Below, in pieces: positions 1 through 7,258 of a stretch of DNA of 20,327 bases (positions are counted from its first letter, which is position 1; each line of letters opens with the position of its first letter). The notes under the pieces are model-generated. The model was not told the DNA's origin. It did no database searches and saw only the letters and a program-made list of their open reading frames with translations. Both the position numbers and the translations under genes were made by a program. Origin of the DNA: DASQFU01 sp035632955 (GTDB lineage: Bacteria; Eisenbacteria; RBG-16-71-46); the NCBI GenBank assembly GCA_035632955.1, contig DASQFU010000057.1, positions 1 through 20,327 on the forward strand, in the 5' to 3' direction.

Positions 1-9
1 CGACTCCGC

Positions 10-15
10 TACGAT
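10..15 (+). promoter_or_regulatory. -10-like hexamer directly before the GDSL hydrolase start
   Basis: TACGAT matches 4 of 6 bases of the TATAAT consensus and ends 7 bases before the ATG at 23, so transcription would begin at or next to the start codon. No Shine-Dalgarno sequence is visible, although only 22 upstream bases are in the window. The call rests partly on the same arrangement in front of other operon heads here (4058, 14934, 18145 and minus-strand 14026). Confidence 0.35.
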
Positions 16-22
16 CGCAGGC

Positions 23-910
23 ATGGACGCACCCGTGCCGAGACGCTTCGAACGCTACGTCGCCATGGGCGACAGCTCCACCGAGGGAATCGATGATCCC
101 GACGAAAGCGGTGGCTATCGAGGTTGGTCTCGACGGCTGGCACAGCGGATCGCGGAGGTTCAGGGGTCGATCTGGTACGCGAACTTCGGCGTCCGCGGTC
201 GGACGACGCACCAAATCCTCCGCCAGCAACTGGCGCCGGCGCTGGCGATGCGGCCCGATCTGGCGACAGTGTTCTCGGGCACGAACGATGTCGCAGGCAG
301 GCGATTCGATGTGGATGCGCTAGCGCACGACATGGAAGAGATGCAGCGCGCTCTGATCGCAGGCGGGGCCACGGTCTTGACCTTCACCCTGCCGGACCTC
401 ACGCCGGTGATGCCGATCGCGCGCTGGATCGCACCTCGCATCCGGGCACTCAACGAGGCGCTCCGCGGCGCATCCGCGCGCACCGGCGCAATCCTGCTCG
501 ACTTCGCCGCCTACTCGGTCGGATCCGATCCGCGAATCTGGAGCGTGGATCGCATTCATGCGAACGCGATCGGGCACACCCGGATCGCCGAAGCACTCGC
601 CCACGCACTCGAACTCCCCGGCACCGACGACTCGTGGAGTCGGCCCTTGCCTCCGTTGGCGCCGAAGACTCGCTGGGAGTGGCTCGCCGCCGAGATGAAC
701 TGGACGCGGCGGTACCTGCTGCCTTGGATCGGGCGCGGGTTGCGTTCGCGTCTTGCGGATTCACCGCGAGAGCGGGGGAAACCGACACTCCAACTGGTGG
801 AGGCGGGGCCTCCAGCGTGCATAGCTGGTTCGCTCGCGTCGACAGCGCTCGCACAGGATCCCGCATCTCCGCCGTCATCCCGTACAAGTCGGCGCGCACC
901 ATACGAATAG
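23..910 (+). CDS. SGNH/GDSL-family hydrolase (lipase/esterase type)
   Basis: The protein is predicted to be a serine esterase or lipase; the substrate cannot be deduced. All the family blocks are visible: GDSSTEG with the nucleophile Ser18 (block I), a Gly in NFGVRG (block II, oxyanion hole), GTND with Asn88 (block III) and DRIH with Asp176 and His179 (block V, completing the triad). There is no signal peptide, so a cytoplasmic location is likely. Overall it resembles the roughly 260-residue hydrolases common in Actinobacteria, including the C-terminal RRYLLPWIGRGLRSRL stretch near residues 229-244. About 35 residues after position 260 are Ala/Pro/Ser/Arg-rich and look unlike the family, so the true end may have been extended by loss of a stop or a frameshift. 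The ATG at 23 is supported by the motif position and a preceding -10-like box. It stands alone, 240 bases before the kinase gene. Confidence 0.85.
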   Translation: MDAPVPRRFERYVAMGDSSTEGIDDPDESGGYRGWSRRLAQRIAEVQGSIWYANFGVRGRTTHQILRQQLAPALAMRPDLATVFSGTNDVAGRRFDVDALAHDMEEMQRALIAGGATVLTFTLPDLTPVMPIARWIAPRIRALNEALRGASARTGAILLDFAAYSVGSDPRIWSVDRIHANAIGHTRIAEALAHALELPGTDDSWSRPLPPLAPKTRWEWLAAEMNWTRRYLLPWIGRGLRSRLADSPRERGKPTLQLVEAGPPACIAGSLASTALAQDPASPPSSRTSRRAPYE

Positions 911-969
911 CCGCGGGCGGCGGCCACACAACTATCGTCCTTTCCCTCAAGCCGGCGTGCCCAGTGTCC

Positions 970-975
970 GATAAT
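970..975 (+). promoter_or_regulatory. Possible -10 box for the hybrid kinase gene
   Basis: GATAAT (5 of 6 to TATAAT) lies in the 240-base gap 911-1150, in a short AT-richer patch. No convincing -35 hexamer sits 16-18 bases upstream. Use of this box would give a leader of about 170 bases before the GTG at 1151. The rest of the gap holds no gene I can support; a 6-bp inverted repeat CCGGAT/ATCCGG (1091-1096 and 1112-1117) is the only other structure seen. Confidence 0.25.
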
Positions 976-1150
976 TCTTACATTCCAGACCGCCGTCGCT
1001 CGCGGCTCGGGACGCTTTATGCCTGGCCGACCATAGAAGAGGCTCACCGCGCATGCATCTCCGTGGACCGAAGCCCGAGCCATTGCTCGACCGGATGGAA
1101 CCGACCGGCCGATCCGGACACTCGGGCCAAGTGACGGTGAGGCCGCGAAA

Positions 1151-4015
1151 GTGAGCCGAGTGCAGGCCATGAAGTCGCTGACCGGCCTCGATCCGACCGA
1201 TCTGCTTTCCGCGCTGCCCGAGGCGACGTTCGTCTGTGACGACGAGGGGCGCTTCGTCTGGATCAACGGAGAGGCCGAGCAACTCACGGGCTATCCGCAG
1301 GGTGAGCTGCTCGGACACTTCTTTGCCATCCTCATCGGAGCGGCGGAGCGCGATCGCGTCGTCCGCTACTTTCTGCGCCAGTACGCCCGGCGCGCCGAGC
1401 GCGGCTTCGTGGACGCTCCCTTCGTCACCCGCGAGGGGCGCTCGGTCCGGGTCGGCCTCAGCATGCGCCGCATGACGTCGCACGACGGCAGGTCACGCTA
1501 CGTCGTGTGCGCCCAGGATCTCCATACGGTGCACTTCGAGCTGGAAGGGTTTCATCGGCGCGTGCGCGAGCTGACGTCGCAGGCGGAAGACGCGCGGTCG
1601 GCGGCGCAGCTCAAAGGCGAGTTCCTCGCGACCATGAGCCACGAGATCCGCACGCCGATGAACGGCGTGATCGGGATGAGCCACCTCCTGCTCGAATCGC
1701 ACCTGGATCGCGATCAGCGGACCTTCGCCGAAGTGATCCGCAACTCGGGCATGGCGTTGCTGACGCTCATCAACGACATTCTCGACTTTTCGAAGATCGA
1801 AGCCGGCAAGCTCGACATCGAGACGCTGGACTTCGATCTACGGGTCACGGTGGACGGCGTCGCGGCGCTGCTCTCGCCGCGCGCGAACGAGAAGGGGTTG
1901 CACCTGACGTGCACGGTCAACCACGACGTGCCGTCGCGGCTGCGCGGCGATCCCGGCCGGCTCCGGCAGGTGCTGCTGAATCTGGCGGGCAACGCTCTCA
2001 ATTTCACCGAGCGCGGCGAGGTCAGTTTCAAGGTCGAGCGACTGGAAGAGTCGGCGAATCGCGTGGCGCTGCGCTTCTCGGTGCACGACACCGGCATCGG
2101 GATCAGCGACGCGCAGATGGCGAACCTGTTCCGTGCCTACTCGCAAGCCGACGGCTCGATCGCCCGCCGGTTCGGCGGCACCGGGCTCGGGCTCGCGATC
2201 TCGCAGCGCCTGGTCCGGATGATGGGCGGTCAGGTGGGCGTCCAGAGCGAGCCGGGCCAGGGCAGCACGTTCTGGTTCGAGCTGCCGTTCGACAAGCAGG
2301 CGGAAGGCCAGGCGCCGGCGCCGCTCTCGGACATCGACCTCAACGGCGTCCGGGTGCTGATCGTCGATCCGCTGAGCAGCCAGCGTCAGGCCTTGGGCGA
2401 GATGCTCGGCGCCTGGGGTTGCATGCACCAAGAGGCCGACACGGCCGAAGCGGCGCTGGTTGCGTTGCGGCAGGCGGCCGACGAGGGCGAGCCGTTCCGC
2501 GTCGCGCTCGTCGACATGCAGATCCCGACCATCGGCGGAGAAGCGCTCGGGCGGGCGATTCGGGCGGATCGCCAGCTCGACCGCACGCTGCTCATGCAGC
2601 TCACGAACCTCGGGCGGCGAGGCGATGCGGCCCGCGCGACGGATGCGGGGTACTCGGCCTATCTGCTCAAGCCGGTGCAGCAGACGCATTTTCACGAGGC
2701 GCTGATCGAGGTGCTCTCGGGCGTGACGTTCGAATACAGCGGCAAGCCCCAGGAACTCATCACGCGCCACACCTTGAGCGAGCGCAAACGCGAACGGGTG
2801 CGGGTGCTGCTGGTCGAGGACAACCCGGTCAATCAGTTGGTCGCGATCTCGGCCCTGCGACGCTTCGGATACAAGGCCGAGGTCGCGGCGAGTGGCATGC
2901 AGGCGATCGAAGCGCTCAAGCACGAGCGTTTCGACTTGGTGTTCATGGATGTCCAGATGCCGGAGATGGACGGCTATGAGTGCACGGCCGAGGTGCGCAA
3001 GATGGAACAGGGACAGACGCGGACGCCGATCGTCGCGATGACCGCTCATGCGTTGGCCGGCGATCGCGAGCGATGTCTGAAGGCCGGCATGGACGACTAC
3101 CTCACCAAGCCGGTGGACCTCGATTCGCTGTGTGCGATGGTCGAGCGCTGGGCGCTGCCGGGTAAGCGTGGGCTCGCGGGTGACGCGCAACCGGAGTCGT
3201 TGGGCGCACCCGAGGACCAGGGTCGAATCGAGCTGATCGGCACCTCGCGCTTCGCGGTCCCCGAGGCGGTGCAGTCGATCGCGGCGCCAACCCGAAGCGC
3301 GCCCGAGACGAAGCGCCCATCCGGAAGGGGCGCGACCGAAGCCGGGAATCCGAAAGTCACCAGGGCCGATCAGAGCATGGCTCCACCGCGGTGGAAGGTC
3401 TTTGGCAAGGGCGCGAATCAGCAACCTCCCGACACTCCCGCCACGCCCTCGGATCCGATCGTCTCCGAGGTGATGGGCTTCGACGTCGAGCCTGCGACGA
3501 GCGCGATCAACGCGTTCGTCGTCGGGCCCGTCAGGGAGACATCGGACGGAGCCGCCGGCCCGCCGGCAGTCGCGAGCGAGTCGACAGGTGTTCCGCCGCC
3601 GGCGCCCGAGCCGCCGGTATCCGAAGCATCAGAGCCCACGCTTCAGTCGTCTTTTCCGGCCCTCGACGATTCGGTGCCGGTGCTCGATCAAAAGCGACTG
3701 GAAGCCTCGAGCATGGGCCGCAGCGAGCTGCGCATGGTGCTGGCGCGCACGTTTCTCGATCACACGCACCAGCGCATCGGCAAGATCGCGGAGCTGTTCG
3801 CGGCCGGCGACGTGCAAGGCGTCGAGTTCGAGGCGCACGGAATGAAGGGCATGTGCATGACGATCGGCGCCGCGCGCTGCGGCGTGCTGTTCGGCGTGAT
3901 GGAGCGGCTCGGACACGAACGCCGGCTCGACGGCATGAGGGCGCTGCTCAAGCGCGTGAGGGTGGAAGCGGGCCGGGTCGAGAACGAGCTCGCGCGTCTC
4001 GACCTCGCCGCCTGA
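1151..4015 (+). CDS. Soluble hybrid sensor histidine kinase, PAS-HisKA-HATPase-REC-REC-HPt
   Basis: This is a complete phosphorelay in one chain of 954 residues with no membrane segment, so it should sense a cytoplasmic signal. Domains in order: PAS at about 15-125; a short helical linker; HisKA with the phospho-accepting His164 in MSHEIRTPMNG; HATPase_c with N-box Asn281, DTGIG (313-317) and GGTGLGL (342-348); REC1 at about 400-520; REC2 at about 551-672; a Pro/Ala/Ser-rich, probably disordered linker at about 675-845; and HPt with His896 in EAHGMKG. REC2 is canonical (Glu556/Asp557, Asp600, Thr631, Lys653). REC1 keeps Asp455, Thr485 and Lys507 but has Asp406-Pro407 where an acidic pair is usual. 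The GTG start has a GTGAGG about 9 bases upstream; an ATG at 1169 is an alternative. No response regulator with an output domain is encoded nearby, so the HPt partner must lie elsewhere. Confidence 0.93.
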   Translation: MSRVQAMKSLTGLDPTDLLSALPEATFVCDDEGRFVWINGEAEQLTGYPQGELLGHFFAILIGAAERDRVVRYFLRQYARRAERGFVDAPFVTREGRSVRVGLSMRRMTSHDGRSRYVVCAQDLHTVHFELEGFHRRVRELTSQAEDARSAAQLKGEFLATMSHEIRTPMNGVIGMSHLLLESHLDRDQRTFAEVIRNSGMALLTLINDILDFSKIEAGKLDIETLDFDLRVTVDGVAALLSPRANEKGLHLTCTVNHDVPSRLRGDPGRLRQVLLNLAGNALNFTERGEVSFKVERLEESANRVALRFSVHDTGIGISDAQMANLFRAYSQADGSIARRFGGTGLGLAISQRLVRMMGGQVGVQSEPGQGSTFWFELPFDKQAEGQAPAPLSDIDLNGVRVLIVDPLSSQRQALGEMLGAWGCMHQEADTAEAALVALRQAADEGEPFRVALVDMQIPTIGGEALGRAIRADRQLDRTLLMQLTNLGRRGDAARATDAGYSAYLLKPVQQTHFHEALIEVLSGVTFEYSGKPQELITRHTLSERKRERVRVLLVEDNPVNQLVAISALRRFGYKAEVAASGMQAIEALKHERFDLVFMDVQMPEMDGYECTAEVRKMEQGQTRTPIVAMTAHALAGDRERCLKAGMDDYLTKPVDLDSLCAMVERWALPGKRGLAGDAQPESLGAPEDQGRIELIGTSRFAVPEAVQSIAAPTRSAPETKRPSGRGATEAGNPKVTRADQSMAPPRWKVFGKGANQQPPDTPATPSDPIVSEVMGFDVEPATSAINAFVVGPVRETSDGAAGPPAVASESTGVPPPAPEPPVSEASEPTLQSSFPALDDSVPVLDQKRLEASSMGRSELRMVLARTFLDHTHQRIGKIAELFAAGDVQGVEFEAHGMKGMCMTIGAARCGVLFGVMERLGHERRLDGMRALLKRVRVEAGRVENELARLDLAA

Positions 4016-4041
4016 GGCCCGCGCCCCGTGCGGCGCTGTGA

Positions 4042-4047
4042 TATCGT
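4042..4047 (+). promoter_or_regulatory. -10-like hexamer before the MFS gene
   Basis: TATCGT (4 of 6 to consensus) lies in the 42-base gap after the kinase stop and ends 10 bases before the ATG at 4058. No Shine-Dalgarno sequence is visible between it and the ATG, so a leaderless or very short-leader transcript is suggested. Confidence 0.3.
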
Positions 4048-4057
4048 CCCTCGTTCC

Positions 4058-5251
4058 ATGCGTCGCTTCCTTCCTCCTCGCCTCGCTCTGCTCGCGCTCG
4101 GTCACTTCAGCATCGATGCCTACTCGAGCTTCTACACACCGCTCCTGCCGCTGCTGATCGCCAAGCTGAACCTCAGCTTGACGCTGGTTGGCACGCTGGT
4201 GGCGCTGGCCTCGCTCACCGGATCGTTCGCGCAGCCGCTGTTCGGTTGGATCTCCGACCGGCTCTATCGCCCGTGGTTCGTCGCCCTGGGGCCGATCGTG
4301 GCGGCGCTGCTGCTCAGCAGCGTCGGGCTGGCCTCGAGCTACTGGGGCCTGGTCGGACTGCTGATGCTCGGCGGAATCGGCGTCGCCGCGTTCCATCCGC
4401 AGGCGGCGGTTCTCGCCAGCGAAGCAGCTCCCAAGCGCAGCATGGCGATGGCGGTGTTCGTCAGCGGGGGGACGCTCGGCTTTTCGCTGGGCCCGCTGTT
4501 TGCGGTCGCGATCGTCGGCATGTTCGGGCTCGAGCGCACCTGGATCGCCGCGCTTCCTGGGGTGCTGGTCGGCGCCGTCCTGCTCGCCTGGTTCGGGCGC
4601 GAGCGCCCGCGACCGCGGCTGGTCGGGCCCCGCCCACGGGTCGCCGAGCTGCGCCCGGTGCTGAGGCCTCTCGTACTCCTCTATCTCGCGGTGGTCGTGC
4701 GCTCGGCGGTGTCGCTCGGTTTCATGACCTTCCTGCCGATCGAGCTGACGCGCCGTGGCGTGAGCGTCGGCAACGCCGGCGCGTTGGTGACGCTCTACTT
4801 GATGGCCGGGGCGCTGGGCGGGTTCTTCGGCGGGTGGCTCTCGGACCGGTGGGGTGGCAGGCGCGTCGTGATCATGTCGTTCCTGGGGGCGGCGCCGCTG
4901 TTCTTCGCGTTCGTGTTCCTGCCGTTTCTCCCCGGGCTCGTCTGTCTCGTGCTCGGGAGCTTCGTGCTCCAGACGTCGTTGCCGGTGAACGTGGTGATGG
5001 GCCAGGAGCTGTCGCCGCGCCACTCGTCGACCATCTCGAGCCTGCTGATGGGCGCGGCGTGGGGCGTCGGCGCGGTGATGGTGAGTCCGGTCGGGGCGAT
5101 CGCCGATGCGTTCGGACTCGAGACCGGCTTGACGTGTCTCGCCGCGTTGCTGACGGGTGGCGCCGCGTGCGCACTGGCGCTGCCCGACATTCGCGCGAAA
5201 GCGTCTCCCACCAAGCTCGCCTCTCCGGTCACCGGAGCGGCGGGGAAGTAG
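4058..5251 (+). CDS. MFS transporter, fosmidomycin-resistance (Fsr)-like
   Basis: This is a major facilitator superfamily permease of 397 residues with about 12 hydrophobic helices and a long inter-half loop rich in Arg/Pro around residues 185-200. The segment GGIGVAAFHPQAA is typical of the Fsr branch, in which an FHP motif sits in the N-terminal half. Cytoplasmic loops carry the usual MFS signatures GWISDR (after TM2) and GGWLSDRWGGRR (after TM8). Family members export fosmidomycin or other small molecules; the substrate here is unknown. I chose ATG 4058 because the conserved N-terminus begins there and a -10-like box precedes it; a GTG at 4028 in the same frame would add 10 residues. It follows the kinase by 42 bases and ends three bases from the convergent amidotransferase gene. 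Confidence 0.85.
   Translation: MRRFLPPRLALLALGHFSIDAYSSFYTPLLPLLIAKLNLSLTLVGTLVALASLTGSFAQPLFGWISDRLYRPWFVALGPIVAALLLSSVGLASSYWGLVGLLMLGGIGVAAFHPQAAVLASEAAPKRSMAMAVFVSGGTLGFSLGPLFAVAIVGMFGLERTWIAALPGVLVGAVLLAWFGRERPRPRLVGPRPRVAELRPVLRPLVLLYLAVVVRSAVSLGFMTFLPIELTRRGVSVGNAGALVTLYLMAGALGGFFGGWLSDRWGGRRVVIMSFLGAAPLFFAFVFLPFLPGLVCLVLGSFVLQTSLPVNVVMGQELSPRHSSTISSLLMGAAWGVGAVMVSPVGAIADAFGLETGLTCLAALLTGGAACALALPDIRAKASPTKLASPVTGAAGK
5223..5237 (+). terminator. Short inverted repeat at the MFS/asnB convergent junction
   Basis: CTCCGGTCACCGGAG is a perfect inverted repeat (6-bp stem, 3-base loop) inside the last codons of the MFS gene, 12 bases before its stop. It is followed by the palindrome CGGCTAGCCG (5252-5261), which contains the stop of the opposing gene. 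The two genes have only 3 bases between them, so any factor-independent termination must use structures inside the coding sequence. No U-tract follows on either strand, so the terminator role is weakly supported. Confidence 0.25.
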
Positions 5252-5254
5252 CGG

Positions 5255-7252
5255 CTAGCCGACCGGCGACGTCTCGGGTGCGCGCTCGGTGTCGAGCGTG
5301 GCGACGTCGACTCGCTTGGGAGCGACGTCGGGCACGCGCCCCGACAGCCAGTGCTCGGCCCACATCTGCAGGCTCAAGAGCGTCCACAGCGTCCGGCCGC
5401 GGTCGGTTCGATTCTGGAGATGGGCGTCGAGCAAGGCGTGCACGGCATCGGCATCCAGGACTCCCGCCCGCGCGACCCGCTCGCGCCCGAGCCGGGCGGT
5501 GACGTAGTCGCGCAACGGTCCGCGCGCCCACGTGGAGAATGGCGGCGAGAACCCTTGCTTGCGCCGGGCCAGCAGCGCGTCCGGCAGCAGGCCCTTCGCC
5601 GCTCGCTTGAGCGCCCACTTGCTGGTCGTGCCGCGCAGCTTCGCCTGCTCGGGCAATCCGAGCGCGAACTCGATCAGGCGGTGCGCAAGGAACGGCGCCC
5701 GCGTCTCGAGCCCGTGAGCCATGCTGCTCCGATCCACCTTGGTCAGCAGATCACCGCTGAGATAGAGCTCGAAATCGAGCAACTGATACGCGACCAGATC
5801 AGGCTCGGCTCCGTCACGCAGGAGGTCCTCGCTGGCCAGCCGTGCGCTGAACCGATCGAGATGGGCGAGCGGCGCGCGCCGGCCGACCTGATCCCGGAGC
5901 CCGGGCGCCAGCAGCCGCAGCGCTTCGTCGGGCGAGGCGGTGCCGAACCAGGCGAGGTGGCGCTCGAAGGGCGGCAGGCCGCGCACGCCTAGGAAGCGCT
6001 CGATCATGTGCGCGAGCGTGACGTGATGATGCGTGGGCCGGAAGCGCCGCGAGAGCGCGATCGCCGCATCGCTCGCCCAGCTCGGCAGCAGGCCAGCCAG
6101 TCGTGCGTACCGGTGTCCAAGGTAGGTCGGGTAGCCGGCGAACAACTCGTCACCGCCCTCGCCCGTCAGGACCACCGGCACGCGCTGAGCCGCGAGCCGC
6201 GACAGCGCCCAGGTCGGAAGCACGCTCGGGTCGCCGAGCGGCTGATCCATCTCGGTGGCCCAGCTCTCGAGCGCCTCGCTCGCGCCCTCGACCTCGAGCG
6301 TCAGCTCGTGATGCTCGGAGCCGATTGCCTGTGCGACCAACCGCGCGAACGGCGATTCGTCATAACCGCGATGAGCGATGCGGAGGCTGAAGGTCGGGAA
6401 GCCGCGACCGAGCGCTCGAGCGGCCAAGGTGGCGACCAGGCTCGAATCGACCCCGCCCGAAAGGAACACGCCGAACGGAACGTGCTCAGGCACTCGGGAC
6501 ACGATCGCGCGCTCGAGATGGTGGCGCGCCTGCTCGGGCGCATCGGCGACGGCGATCGGCTGAGCGGTGCCGAGTCCCTTCCATGGCTGCCAGTAGCGGG
6601 TGCGCCGCTCGCGCTGATCCGTGACTTCGAGCACGCAGGCGGGAGGAAGCTGCCGGATGGAGGCGAACGCGCAATCGGAGCCCGCGAAAAACCCGTGCAC
6701 GAGATAGCGCGCCAGCGACTCGGGATTGGGATCGCGCGAGACTCCGGGCAGCGCCGCCAGCGCCCCGGGCTCGGACGCGAACGCGAAGCCGTAGTCGCTG
6801 GAGGCGTAGAACAGCGGCTTCTCGCCGGCGCGATCGCGCGCAAGCAGCAGCCGGCCGGCCCGCCAGTCCCAGAGCGCGACCGCGAACATCCCGTCGAGCG
6901 GCACCGGAAACGCGGCACCGGACTCCTCGTAGAGATGAGGAACGACGGTCGTGTCCGGACCGTCGGCCACGACATGGCCGCGAGCGCGGAGGCTCAGACG
7001 CAAGGCGGCGTGGTTGTAGATCTCGCCGTTGACGACCGCGCGCACCGTGCCTTCCTCGTTGGACAGCACCCGCGCCGCCATGTTGGGCTCGACGATCGCC
7101 AGCCGCGCGAGGCCGAGAGCGACGCCGTTGCCGTCCCACACGGCCGTGCCGCTCGGACCACGGTGCCGAATGCGCTCGACCATGGCGGCGACGAGCGCGA
7201 CTCGATCCGGTGCGTCGAGTCGCGGCGCCCAGAGCCCGGCGATGCCACACAC
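5255..7252 (-). CDS. asnB: Glutamine-dependent asparagine synthetase-type amidotransferase
   Basis: A class II glutamine amidotransferase fused to an AMP-forming synthetase, 665 residues. The N-terminus MCGIAGLW supplies the nucleophile Cys2 after Met removal; the glutaminase domain (to about 210) includes the RHRGP and NGEIYN motifs. The synthetase domain has the PP-loop SGGVDSS at 265-271 and the later TGEGGDELFAGYP motif. It should transfer ammonia from glutamine to aspartate, or in the AsnB-like branch to another carboxylate. The GTG start is fixed by the required Cys2 and by a GAGGAGG 10 bases upstream. It lies 6 bases downstream of the GT39 gene, so the two are probably co-transcribed. 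AsnB-like enzymes beside membrane glycosyltransferases are common in surface-polysaccharide loci, so amidation of a sugar or surface polymer is an alternative to asparagine synthesis. Confidence 0.92.
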   Translation of the reverse strand: MCGIAGLWAPRLDAPDRVALVAAMVERIRHRGPSGTAVWDGNGVALGLARLAIVEPNMAARVLSNEEGTVRAVVNGEIYNHAALRLSLRARGHVVADGPDTTVVPHLYEESGAAFPVPLDGMFAVALWDWRAGRLLLARDRAGEKPLFYASSDYGFAFASEPGALAALPGVSRDPNPESLARYLVHGFFAGSDCAFASIRQLPPACVLEVTDQRERRTRYWQPWKGLGTAQPIAVADAPEQARHHLERAIVSRVPEHVPFGVFLSGGVDSSLVATLAARALGRGFPTFSLRIAHRGYDESPFARLVAQAIGSEHHELTLEVEGASEALESWATEMDQPLGDPSVLPTWALSRLAAQRVPVVLTGEGGDELFAGYPTYLGHRYARLAGLLPSWASDAAIALSRRFRPTHHHVTLAHMIERFLGVRGLPPFERHLAWFGTASPDEALRLLAPGLRDQVGRRAPLAHLDRFSARLASEDLLRDGAEPDLVAYQLLDFELYLSGDLLTKVDRSSMAHGLETRAPFLAHRLIEFALGLPEQAKLRGTTSKWALKRAAKGLLPDALLARRKQGFSPPFSTWARGPLRDYVTARLGRERVARAGVLDADAVHALLDAHLQNRTDRGRTLWTLLSLQMWAEHWLSGRVPDVAPKRVDVATLDTERAPETSPVG

Positions 7253-7258
7253 GATGTG

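Noticed and set aside
3629..5023. A 464-codon minus-strand frame opposite the kinase end and MFS gene
   Set aside because: Composition dominated by Glu/Arg/His/Gln as expected for an antisense frame; both sense genes are secure.
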